The notes under the pieces were generated by a model that had not been told where the DNA came from, made no database searches, and saw only the letters and a list, made by a program, of their open reading frames with translations. Below are positions 14,143 to 22,176 of a stretch of DNA of 26,303 nt, piece by piece. The translations under genes were made by a program, and so were the position numbers. Position 1 is the first letter of the stretch, and every line of letters starts with the position of its first letter. The stretch is from DASPKW01 sp038244055 (lineage in GTDB: Bacteria > Planctomycetota > Phycisphaerae > Tepidisphaerales > Tepidisphaeraceae): the NCBI GenBank assembly GCA_038244055.1, contig JBBRTW010000038.1:1-26303 (forward strand), read 5' to 3'.

Positions 14143-15534
14143 ATGAACGACTGGTTTGATGCCGAGCAGCGAGTCGAGAAAGCGCAGGAGCTCTTCGAGC
14201 AACAGAAGTGGCCCGAAGCGCTCGCGCTTCTCCGCGCCGCCGTCGCCATCAATCCCTATAACGCGCCGTGGCATTTCAATATCGGTTTGACGCTCGATGA
14301 GATGGAGCGCTTTGGCGAGGCGGCCGAGGCTTACGAGCAGGTGCTGACGCTCGAACCCGAAAATGTCGAGGCCATGCGCCATCTGGGGGTCGATCTGATC
14401 CGCGTCGGCCGGCATAAGGATGCGGTCCGGATGTTCGAGCGCATCGAAAAATCCGACCCCACTTACGAGCCTTCCTACTGCCATCGCATCGAAGCCTACG
14501 CCGAGCTCGGCCAGCACGACAAGGCCGAGGAAATGTTCTACATGGCCCGGCTCTACAAGGAGCAGTGCCCCGATTGCTACTATTCGATGGGCGTGAGCCT
14601 GGCTTCGCGCGGGCTCTTCGACCGCGCCATCTTCTGCTGGCAGCGCACGCTCGATCTGGACGATCAGCACCCCGATGTGCATCTGCGGCTGGCCGAGGCG
14701 CATTGGTCCAAGGAAGAACTCGAAAAAGCCCGCCAGCATTTCCTGATCGAGCTGCGCCGCAATCCCGGCGATACCGAAACGCTGCTGGACCTGGGCGAGC
14801 TGCTCCTGGAAATGGAGCGCGTCGAGGAGGCGGGCGAAAAATTCCGCCGGGCCATCGAGCTCGCGCCGGATCAGCCTTCGGGCTATTACTGCCACGGCCG
14901 CTGGCTGGAGGAGGCCGGGCGGCTGGACGAATCGGTCGAGGCGCTGTCCAAATCCCTCAAGCTCGATCCGACCTATCCCGGCGCGCATTTGTCGCTCGGC
15001 CGCATCCACCTCCGCCAGGGCGATCGTGAGAAGGCACGATTCCACCTGCGCAAGGAACTGCTCCTCCGTCCCGAAGAGCCGGGCGTGCTGCTCGACCTGG
15101 CCAATCTGTTGATGGATACGGGGGAGACGCGGGCGGCGGTTGCGTGCCTGAAGCGCCTGACCCAGCTCGAGCCGAAAAATCCCGATGCCTGGCAGAACCT
15201 GGCCGTTGCCCTCTTCATGCGCGGGCGCTTCGATGAAGGAATCGAATGCTGCGAATCGGCCCTGCAATGCGATCCGCGGCATGTGATGGCCCTCTTCAAC
15301 CTCGCCCTGGCGCTGGAGCGCATGCGCCGGTACGACAAGGCCCTGGCCGCCATTCGCCGGGCGCTGGAGATCGAGCCGGAAGAAGTGTCTCTCCAGAAGC
15401 TCGAGTTCCGCGTCAAGCTCCTCAAGATCAGGGCGCGGGTGGTGCGCTGGCTGCGGGCGCTCTGGCCCTTCAGCCGCCGGCTGGCCAATACCGCATCGAT
15501 CAAGCTGAATAAGAAACTTCGCCCGCGTTTATAG
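14143..15534 (+). CDS. Tetratricopeptide repeat (TPR) protein
   Basis: The 463-residue protein consists almost wholly of about twelve 34-residue TPR units from residue 15 to about 430, with regular signatures such as PWHFNIGLTLDEMERFGEAAEAYEQVLTLEPEN and AWQNLAVALFMRGRFDEGIECCESAL. A basic tail (VRWLRALWPFSRRLANTASIKLNKKLRPRL) follows. There is no signal peptide or membrane helix, so it is probably a cytoplasmic scaffold for protein-protein contacts. Partners are unknown. It is followed at 49 bp by the AI-2E-family gene on the same strand, which may be co-transcribed. The ATG at 14143 has only a weak purine stretch upstream. Confidence 0.85.
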   Translation: MNDWFDAEQRVEKAQELFEQQKWPEALALLRAAVAINPYNAPWHFNIGLTLDEMERFGEAAEAYEQVLTLEPENVEAMRHLGVDLIRVGRHKDAVRMFERIEKSDPTYEPSYCHRIEAYAELGQHDKAEEMFYMARLYKEQCPDCYYSMGVSLASRGLFDRAIFCWQRTLDLDDQHPDVHLRLAEAHWSKEELEKARQHFLIELRRNPGDTETLLDLGELLLEMERVEEAGEKFRRAIELAPDQPSGYYCHGRWLEEAGRLDESVEALSKSLKLDPTYPGAHLSLGRIHLRQGDREKARFHLRKELLLRPEEPGVLLDLANLLMDTGETRAAVACLKRLTQLEPKNPDAWQNLAVALFMRGRFDEGIECCESALQCDPRHVMALFNLALALERMRRYDKALAAIRRALEIEPEEVSLQKLEFRVKLLKIRARVVRWLRALWPFSRRLANTASIKLNKKLRPRL

Positions 15535-15582
15535 CCGCCGCGCTGTGGATAACGATTGGGCCCCCGCGTATCACATCACACC

Positions 15583-16785
15583 ATGAACACCCGGAGCACT
15601 CGCTGGCTCGCGCTGATCGCCGCCATCGCGGTCGTCCTCTATTTATGCTGGCTGATGCTCCAGCCTTTCGTTTATGTGCTGATCTGGGGGATCGTGCTGG
15701 CCATTATCTCCTACCCGGCCTGCCAATGGCTGCGGAAGCGCGGCTGGTCGGACCATCTCAGCGCGATGATGACGACGGTGATCGTCGTGATGGTGGTGCT
15801 CATCCCGCTGACTTTCCTCACCAGCGCCGTGGTGCAGCAGGCGAGAACCGCCGTGAACGCGGCCATCAAGGGCTTTCATGAAATTTTCGATCCCAACTCG
15901 CCCACCCTCGCCTGGATCGGACAGTATGTGGATGTCGAGGCCCTGAAGAATCCCCAGAACCTCTCCGAGAAATTCAGTTCCATGTCCGAGGGGGTCGCCA
16001 AGACCACCCTGGGCATCGTCGGCGGAATTCTCGGCGGCATCCTCGGCGCGGCCATCCAGATTTTCTTCGTCCTCTTCACCCTTTACTACCTCCTCCGCGA
16101 TGCCGACCGGATCATCCCCGCCGTGCGCAAGGCCCTGCCGCTGGCCGATGATCAGGCCCGGGCCATCTTCCGCCGCACGCATGAAGTCATCACCGCCAGT
16201 GTCAATGGAGTGCTGGTGATCTCCGCCATCCAGGGTCTGCTCGGCATGATCGCGTTCTATGCGCTGAGTTTGCCCTCGGCGCTGCTTTGGGGCGTGATGA
16301 TGTTCATCCTCTCGACCATCCCCATGGCCGGGGCGTTCATCGTCTGGATACCGGCCGCGATCTACCTCGCCGTGACCGGGCACTGGATCCAGGCGATCAT
16401 CCTCACCGCCTGGGGGAGCGTGGTCATCGGCATGATCGATAACGTCCTTCGCCCCAAGCTGGTCGGCCAGCGCGCCCGCCTGCACGAACTGATCATCTTC
16501 TTCTCCGTGCTCGGCGGGCTCCAGGTTTTCGGCATTCTCGGCCTCTTCGTCGGCCCGGTGGTCGCGGCCATCGCCCTGGCGCTGGTGGATGTCATCCGGC
16601 AGATGAATCTGTCGAATGAATCGGCCGATGCGGCCCCGCCCCGCATGATCGTCGATGAATCCGCGCCGCCCGTTTCTCTGGTCTCCCCCGCAATTCCCGC
16701 CGAGCCTATCGCTTCATCACCACTTCAAACCCCTGAGTCGGCGGCTGCTGTTCTTCCCGATAAAACCGTTTCGTCGGGTCAATGA
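15583..16785 (+). CDS. AI-2E family transporter (multi-span membrane protein)
   Basis: The 400-residue protein is of the AI-2E/YdbO permease-like family (PF01594 type). Seven to eight hydrophobic spans are visible, the first near residues 9-30 and the next near 31-50 and 61-82. The typical long middle soluble segment (about 85-145) follows, then GGILGGILGAAIQIFFVLFTLYYLLRDA, and the family pattern STIPMAGAFIVWIPAAIYL and VIGMIDNVLRPKLVGQ. Substrates of the family vary (AI-2, Na+/H+, others), so none is assigned. The ATG at 15583 is preferred over the in-frame TTG at 15556 because the first span begins soon after it. The 80-nt 3' end overlaps antisense with the MFS gene. The tail after residue 360 is Pro/Ala/Ser-rich and probably disordered. 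Confidence 0.85.
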   Translation: MNTRSTRWLALIAAIAVVLYLCWLMLQPFVYVLIWGIVLAIISYPACQWLRKRGWSDHLSAMMTTVIVVMVVLIPLTFLTSAVVQQARTAVNAAIKGFHEIFDPNSPTLAWIGQYVDVEALKNPQNLSEKFSSMSEGVAKTTLGIVGGILGGILGAAIQIFFVLFTLYYLLRDADRIIPAVRKALPLADDQARAIFRRTHEVITASVNGVLVISAIQGLLGMIAFYALSLPSALLWGVMMFILSTIPMAGAFIVWIPAAIYLAVTGHWIQAIILTAWGSVVIGMIDNVLRPKLVGQRARLHELIIFFSVLGGLQVFGILGLFVGPVVAAIALALVDVIRQMNLSNESADAAPPRMIVDESAPPVSLVSPAIPAEPIASSPLQTPESAAAVLPDKTVSSGQ

Positions 16786-18109
16786 AAAGCCACATCGAAG
16801 CCGCCCCGCAGAACGCGGCCGCGTAAACCAGGAACAGCGCGTTCCACCCCAGCGAATTGAATACCATCGCGCCGATCACGGGCTGAATGAAGTGAGACAT
16901 ATTCCCTACCATATTGATGAACCCTGTCGCCACGCCCGCATGCCGCCCGCCGATATCGACGATGGAGGCCCAGTTCGCGCCTTGACCCAGATCGAACATG
17001 AACGCGGTCACACAAAGCAAGATCGTCGCCTGATCGGCCGAGTGAACGAAGCGGATCGCCACCATCGCCGCCGCGGCCGTGACATAGCCAAAGACCGGCA
17101 GGATCGCCCGCCCGAGGCGCTTTCGGCCTGTTTTCCGCACGATGAAGTCCGCCCCGAACCCGCCCAGCAGACAGGCGAGTCCACCAAATAAGAGCGGCAG
17201 CGCCGATTGCCATTCCGAATTCTCGATGCTGACCTTGTGAACATCCCTCAGAAATCGCGGCATCCAGCTCATGAAGAATGACCAGCCGAAACTCGCGCAC
17301 AGATACAGGCCGGCGATGGCCCAGAGGGAGGGGGATTTGAAGACTTGCAGCAGCGCCTTGAGCGAGTGATCGCTGCCCGAGCCCGACGCCGGCGCTCGGC
17401 CGGCGCTGATCACATCCAGCTCGGCATCGTTCACGCGCGGATGTTGGGCTGGCTCATCCCTGAAGAAGGGCCAGAACGCCAGCACCCAGATGATCCCCAT
17501 CACGCCCGATACGATGAATCCCAATCGCCATGACGAGACGCCGCCCATGCCGATGGAGTTCAGCGCCGAGCGCGTCCCCGCCGAATCGAACAATCTCAGA
17601 ATCGCTCCGAAGATCAGCGGCGCGAAGGCGGCCCCCCACCGCGCCGTCAGCCAGAGGAGCCCGCCCGCCCGCGCCCGCGCCGCCGGCGACAGCCAACCGC
17701 CCTGCACCCGCGCCATGGTCGGGTACGCCCCGGCCTCCCCCATGCCGAACAGAAAGCGGTACAGATACAGCGTTGCGAACCCGCTGGCCGCCCCGGTCAT
17801 TCCCGTGAAAAGCGACCACGCCAGCACGATCCGCGTCAATGTCTTGCGCGCCCCGAAGCGGTCGCAGAGCCATCCGCCCGGAATTTCGAACAGGGCATAC
17901 GCCAGCCAGAATGACCCAAACGCCAGGCCCAGTTCGGTATCCGACAGCTTCAGTTCCCCCTGCACCCTCTCCTGCGCCCGCGAGATGCACTGGCGATCGT
18001 AGTAAGTGAGAAACGACAACACGCACAAAAACGCCATCACCCCCCAGCGCACGCGAGTAGCGCGGCCGGCGGATTTCATGGATGGATCGAGCAAGGAGAG
18101 ATCGGCCAT
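16706..18109 (-). CDS. MFS transporter, anion:cation symporter (ACS) type
   Basis: The 467-residue protein has about 12 spans. MFS motif A between helices 2 and 3 is seen as GWLCDRFGARKTLTR, and the ACS-type RFLFGMGEAGAYPTMARV follows in helix 4. The first span starts near RWGVMAFLCVLSFLTYYDRQ. ACS members import organic anions such as hexuronates, glucarate or phthalate with H+ or Na+. Hexuronate import would fit uxaE elsewhere in the window, but this is inference. The start at 18109 is chosen over ATG 18154 and ATG 18079 on position only; no clear Shine-Dalgarno is seen. Its last 80 nt overlap antisense with the AI-2E gene. Confidence 0.85.
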   Translation of the reverse strand: MADLSLLDPSMKSAGRATRVRWGVMAFLCVLSFLTYYDRQCISRAQERVQGELKLSDTELGLAFGSFWLAYALFEIPGGWLCDRFGARKTLTRIVLAWSLFTGMTGAASGFATLYLYRFLFGMGEAGAYPTMARVQGGWLSPAARARAGGLLWLTARWGAAFAPLIFGAILRLFDSAGTRSALNSIGMGGVSSWRLGFIVSGVMGIIWVLAFWPFFRDEPAQHPRVNDAELDVISAGRAPASGSGSDHSLKALLQVFKSPSLWAIAGLYLCASFGWSFFMSWMPRFLRDVHKVSIENSEWQSALPLLFGGLACLLGGFGADFIVRKTGRKRLGRAILPVFGYVTAAAAMVAIRFVHSADQATILLCVTAFMFDLGQGANWASIVDIGGRHAGVATGFINMVGNMSHFIQPVIGAMVFNSLGWNALFLVYAAAFCGAASMWLFIDPTKRFYREEQQPPTQGFEVVMKR

Positions 18110-18213
18110 GCGGTTTCCCGCCGCGAGCCTACCCGCGCGAACGGCCATAGCCAAGCAGTCGAAGTTGAAGACATTCCCCGCGCATCAGCAGCCCAGGCGG
18201 CCGCACCACAAGC

Positions 18214-19671
18214 TTAATTGAATCGTCCCCGCCGCCGCCCCGGCATCGGCGCGGGCGCTCCATTGCGATCCTTCACCTTCCCCAGATCGTCCAGATACGT
18301 CACCAGTTTGTCGGCCGTTGGCGTGCCCGGATGCGCCCGGACGATCTCGTCGCAGTAGTCGATCGCATCCCACTTCTCGATCCGCTCGTTGCGCGAGACC
18401 GCGCCGCCGAGCTGGTCGTACATGTAGCGGGCGGCGATTTCATTGCGAATGTCTTTTCGCGCCTCGAGCTTCTTCATCGGGTCGGCCACCGCCTTGGCCA
18501 GGTCCGATCCGGGGAAACAGGCGGTGATCCGTGCATAGAGGTCCCACGCGGCCTGCGGATCGGTTGCGATCAGCCGCTCGGCGTCGGCCTTCCACTGCTC
18601 GCAGTCGGCCCGCATCATCGATTGGAAGAGCTTGACCGCATCGACGGTTTTCTTGTCGGCCGCGACGGCTGCGGATGCAGCGGACTTCATCGCATGCTCG
18701 TAATCGCCCATTTCAAGATAGTCCATCGCCGGCGCGAGCTTTGCATCCACCGCCAGCCGGTCGCGATAGCGCCAGGCCGCCTTGTCGAGCGTCTTGCTGA
18801 GGCTCGCTTCGCTCATCTCCTCATGCGCGATTTTCCCCGCGCCATCGATGACGATGACGGACCATGTTTTTCGGTCCGTCAGACCCGCCTTATAGCGAAC
18901 GCCCATCACGCCCAGCGTATCGGCGAACACCGGCATGTTCAGGCCCAGGTCATACACGGTCGAGCGCACGCGCTGGATCGTATCCACCTGCACGCCGAAA
19001 AAGACCACCGGCTTGTCGCGCATCTTCTTGACCGTGGCATTGCGCTGCGCCACCGTCGCCTGCATGCGGGCATCGGCGGGGTCGAAGAAAAACAGGACGA
19101 TCGTCTTGCCGCGCAGGTCGTTCAGACGGTAGTTCCCGCCATCGGAGAATAAACCCGGCGGAAATTCATCGAGGACGAAACCCGGATCGACGTACGGTTT
19201 GGATGGCGCGAAAGTCGGCGTTTCCACGCTGGTGGCCGGGATGGCGGGAGCAGGTGCGGCACCGGTGGCCGGGATGGGTTGTGGGCGGGTCGCGGGTTTG
19301 CTCGGGTCGGCCGGCGCATCGGGTTTGGCGGGGTCGGGTTTGAGTTCGGGAAACAGAATGGGCCGGAGCTCCGGCTTTGCATCGGACTTGGGCGCATCGG
19401 GCTTTGGCGCATTGGGCGCTGTCTTCTCAGGGTCGGCGGAGGTGGATGGCTTTTCCGCTTTATCCGGATCATTTGGTTTAGACGGGTCGGCCGCGGGAGC
19501 GGGAGCTTCCGGCGCGACGGCCGGCCTGGTGGCGGCCTGCGTCGCCGGCTGAGTCGCGGGCGGGATGGGCAGGAGCACCTTGTTGGAACCAAGCTTAAAA
19601 GGTTGGGCGCTGGCCCAGAGCGGAGCCGCGGCAAGAATGCATACGGAGAGCCATGATCGGATCGAGGTCAT
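18214..19671 (-). CDS. Exported redoxin-like (AhpC/TlpA fold) protein lacking active-site cysteines
   Basis: The 485-residue protein has a signal peptide (MTSIRSWLSVCILAAAPLWASA). A Pro/Ala/Lys/Asp-rich linker of about 120 residues follows, then a thioredoxin-like domain from about residue 175: LNDLRGKTIVLFFFDPADARMQATVAQ, VVFFGVQVD, MPVFADTLGVMGVRYKAG and SVIVIDGAGKIAHE. Where TlpA-like proteins have WCxxC, the sequence is FFDPADARM, with no Cys, so disulfide exchange is not expected. The C-terminal part has TPR-like helices (YLEMGDYEHAMKSAASAA) and a basic end. A role as a periplasmic binding or scaffold protein is possible. ATG 19671 is chosen because the signal peptide starts there; GAGAG lies 5 nt upstream. 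Confidence 0.75.
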   Translation of the reverse strand: MTSIRSWLSVCILAAAPLWASAQPFKLGSNKVLLPIPPATQPATQAATRPAVAPEAPAPAADPSKPNDPDKAEKPSTSADPEKTAPNAPKPDAPKSDAKPELRPILFPELKPDPAKPDAPADPSKPATRPQPIPATGAAPAPAIPATSVETPTFAPSKPYVDPGFVLDEFPPGLFSDGGNYRLNDLRGKTIVLFFFDPADARMQATVAQRNATVKKMRDKPVVFFGVQVDTIQRVRSTVYDLGLNMPVFADTLGVMGVRYKAGLTDRKTWSVIVIDGAGKIAHEEMSEASLSKTLDKAAWRYRDRLAVDAKLAPAMDYLEMGDYEHAMKSAASAAVAADKKTVDAVKLFQSMMRADCEQWKADAERLIATDPQAAWDLYARITACFPGSDLAKAVADPMKKLEARKDIRNEIAARYMYDQLGGAVSRNERIEKWDAIDYCDEIVRAHPGTPTADKLVTYLDDLGKVKDRNGAPAPMPGRRRGRFN

Positions 19672-19836
19672 CACGCTCTCATTATTACCGATGATTCGAT
19701 TGCGCGTGTTGGAAACTCCGGCGAATCGCATGCGGCGTGGGCGGTTACTATCGGGCGTCATTGGAAATCGCGCGCCGGGGCATGGGGGATTGGAGAATTG
19801 GGTAAATGGCGGAAAAGAATGTCAGCGGCGGTTTAC

Positions 19837-21663
19837 TTACGCATGCGACTGCGCGATCTCGGCCGAGGTGCGGTGGGTCTTTCTCGTGCCGCCCTTAGTG
19901 AGCAGGGAGACGACGATCAGAACCAGAAACGCCAGCGGGATCGTGACGATGCCCGGCTGGTTGAACGGCGCCAGGGCGGCCTTGGCGGCTTCGGCGGCGT
20001 CCTTGTACCCGTAAAGATTCTGATAGGCATCGGCGCTGAGGAGGATCCACGCCAGCGACGAGATCAGGCCGACGGTGATCGAGGTGGTGATGCCCTGGCG
20101 GGTGGTGCCTTTCCAGAACAGGAGCATGACCAGCGCCGGCAGGTTTGCGCTGGCGGCGATGTTGAAGGCCCAGCCGACCAGGAAGGTGACGTTGAAATTC
20201 TTGAAGGCGATCCCCAGGGCCATGGCGATCACGCCGACGATGACGGCCGCGATTTTGCCGGCCTTAACCTTGGCGTGGTCATCCATCTCGACCTTCAGAA
20301 GGTTGGTCATGATGTCGTGGGCCACCGCGCCGCTGGCGGCCATGATCAACCCGGAAACCGTGCCCAAGACCGTCGTGAAGGCGATGGCGCTGATGATGGC
20401 GAAGAGAACGGGGTTGAAACTCTTGGCCAGCAGGGGGGCGGCCATGTTTCCCTCGGCCTTGAAGTCGAGCGGCAGCGCGCCGCTGGTCATCGCGCCCAGG
20501 CCGAGGTAGAGGGTCAGCACGTAGAAAAAGGCGATGGAGGCGATGCCGACCACCGTCGATTTGCGCGCCGAGGCGGCATCCTTGACGGTGTAATAGCGGA
20601 TGAGAATGTGAGGCAGGGCGGCCGTTCCGCAGAAGAGCGCCAGCATCAGGGAGAAGAAATTGAGCTTGCCTTTGACTTCCTTCCAGGGGTCCTTGGCATC
20701 GGCGGGTTGGGGGCGGATGTCCTTGAAATACGCGCCGGGCATGAGCAGCGATAAGCCATCGCGCCGCTCGGGCTCGTAGGTCTTGGTCACGGTGATCGAT
20801 TTGTCGGACTCTTCCGTCTTTGTCTCGCTGGCGAGTTTGTAGGTCTCGACCTTCGAGCCCTGGAGCGCGGCGAGGTATTCAAACGGACCCAGCGGGCCGG
20901 TCTTGCCGTCCTTGTATTTTTCGGGGAGGGAAATGATCCGGCCGGTGGGAGTCAGATCGTTGGTGGCCGACTGCTTTTCACCGTGAACGAACTTTGAGCC
21001 ATCGGCCTTGATGACCAGTTTCTGGGTTTGGCCCTTTTCACCGACCTGCAGGCCGCGGGCCAGGATCATGATGACCAGCACCGTGCAGAAGATGACCAGC
21101 AGCGAGCCCTTGATGAACTGCACCCAGGTGGTGGAGACCATGCCCGCGGTGACGACGATGAAGATGACGACGATGCCGACGATGATGACGCCCCAGTGAT
21201 GGTCCAGCCCCAGCAGCGGCGTGACCAGCGCCCCCGCGCCGACCATTTGCGGAATGAGGTAAAAGAGCGAGACGATCAGTGTGGAAATCGCGGCCGTCAC
21301 CTTGATTCCGCGGGAATGGAACTGCGCATCCAGCGCATCGGCGAAGGTGAATTTCCCCAGGCGCTTGATCGGCTCGGCGATGACGAACAGGGCGACGATC
21401 CAGCCGGCGAGATAGCCGATCGAGTAAAGAAAGCCATCAAACCCGTAGAAGGCGATCATGCCGCAGATGCCGAGAAAGCTGGCGGCCGACAGATAATCGC
21501 CGGCGAAGGCGATCCCGTTGACGAACCACCCGACCTGACCATGCGCGGCGTAGTATCCCTTGGCGCTCTTGGCCTTGGAGCCGAGCCAGAAACTCAGCCC
21601 AAGCACCGCGCCGACGAAGAGGCAGAAGATGACCAGCGAAAGTGCGGAGGCGGGGTAGTGCAT
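19837..21663 (-). CDS. actP: Sodium/solute symporter, cation-acetate symporter (ActP) type
   Basis: The 608-residue SSS-family protein has about 13 spans. Family stretches seen: YYAAHGQVGWFVNGIAFAGDYLSAASFLG (about 37-65), with the Na+-site residues, RLGKFTFADALDAQF, TAGMVSTTWVQFIKG, GTAALPHILIRYYTVKDAASARKS and GTVSGLIMAASGAVAHDI. ActP imports acetate and other short monocarboxylates with a cation. It follows a DUF485 gene on the same strand with 94 bp between, the same order as yjcH-actP in other bacteria, which supports the call. A hydrophilic segment of about 120 residues (about 210-330, Lys/Glu/Thr-rich) between spans is longer than in E. coli ActP (549 residues as I recall) and would face outside the cytoplasm. 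Confidence 0.85.
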   Translation of the reverse strand: MHYPASALSLVIFCLFVGAVLGLSFWLGSKAKSAKGYYAAHGQVGWFVNGIAFAGDYLSAASFLGICGMIAFYGFDGFLYSIGYLAGWIVALFVIAEPIKRLGKFTFADALDAQFHSRGIKVTAAISTLIVSLFYLIPQMVGAGALVTPLLGLDHHWGVIIVGIVVIFIVVTAGMVSTTWVQFIKGSLLVIFCTVLVIMILARGLQVGEKGQTQKLVIKADGSKFVHGEKQSATNDLTPTGRIISLPEKYKDGKTGPLGPFEYLAALQGSKVETYKLASETKTEESDKSITVTKTYEPERRDGLSLLMPGAYFKDIRPQPADAKDPWKEVKGKLNFFSLMLALFCGTAALPHILIRYYTVKDAASARKSTVVGIASIAFFYVLTLYLGLGAMTSGALPLDFKAEGNMAAPLLAKSFNPVLFAIISAIAFTTVLGTVSGLIMAASGAVAHDIMTNLLKVEMDDHAKVKAGKIAAVIVGVIAMALGIAFKNFNVTFLVGWAFNIAASANLPALVMLLFWKGTTRQGITTSITVGLISSLAWILLSADAYQNLYGYKDAAEAAKAALAPFNQPGIVTIPLAFLVLIVVSLLTKGGTRKTHRTSAEIAQSHA

Positions 21664-21757
21664 GGAGGTCTTTTATGGTGGGCGGAGATGACTTGGGGTG
21701 AAAACTAAAAACTTAAAGAGGGTGGGCGCGGGTGGGGATATCGACGGCTGGCGCGGG

Positions 21758-22012
21758 TTACTTTTCGGGTTTGCAGAACATCATGTAAACTGCGGCCAGG
21801 AGTAGGGCCACCAGGATGAGTCCCATTCCGTAAGCGATGGCCAGATTCACGCCCCCGGGCGCGGCCAGATTGAACCATTCATACTTGAACGCCGCGATCG
21901 CCACGAAGCCGAGGTAGAGCGTCAGATAAACGCCAAACAAACTCAGGCCGAGCCTGGCGTTGGGGGAGACGTGACGATCATCGTGATGGCCTTTTTCCGC
22001 TTCATTCGACAT
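21758..22012 (-). CDS. DUF485 family membrane protein (YjcH-like)
   Basis: The 84-residue protein has two membrane spans (about 20-43, LSLFGVYLTLYLGFVAIAAF; about 52-78, NLAIAYGMGLILVALLLAAVYM). The N-terminus is acidic and His-rich, and the C-terminus is cytoplasmic-type (CKPEK). This small family is encoded just before ActP-type symporters; its task is unknown, perhaps an accessory subunit. ATG 22012 is chosen because GGAGA lies 7 nt upstream; the frame is open further to 22093 but only into repeat-flanking DNA. It is probably co-transcribed with the symporter. Confidence 0.85.
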   Translation of the reverse strand: MSNEAEKGHHDDRHVSPNARLGLSLFGVYLTLYLGFVAIAAFKYEWFNLAAPGGVNLAIAYGMGLILVALLLAAVYMMFCKPEK

Positions 22013-22073
22013 GCGAGAGTCTCCAATTCGGACTGGGTCGATGCGAAAGTTACGGGAAAAGGCGCGAAAAGGA

Positions 22074-22160
22074 AAACATAAAACATAAAACATAATACAT
22101 AAGGAGCCGCGACAGCGTCTTGGCGACGGGTCGCTCCTTATGTTTTATGTCCTTATGTTT
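22074..22160. repeat. Heptamer-period inverted repeat, unit AAACATA
   Basis: Units AAACATA, AAACATA, AAACATA and ATACATA (22074-22101) are followed by AGGAGC; the complement type GCTCCT, TATGTTT, TATGTCC, TTATGTTT lies at 22133-22160. The arms pair imperfectly around a 25-nt centre that has its own short GC stem. It lies between the vWA gene stop and the DUF485 start, and is much richer in A+T than its flanks. Confidence 0.8.
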
Positions 22161-22176
22161 TTGCTTTGCGCGTGGC

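Noticed and set aside
21028..21708. Asp-rich 226-codon + strand ORF (DDEDDDDADDDD)
   Set aside because: Antisense shadow of Val/Ile-rich membrane spans of the symporter.
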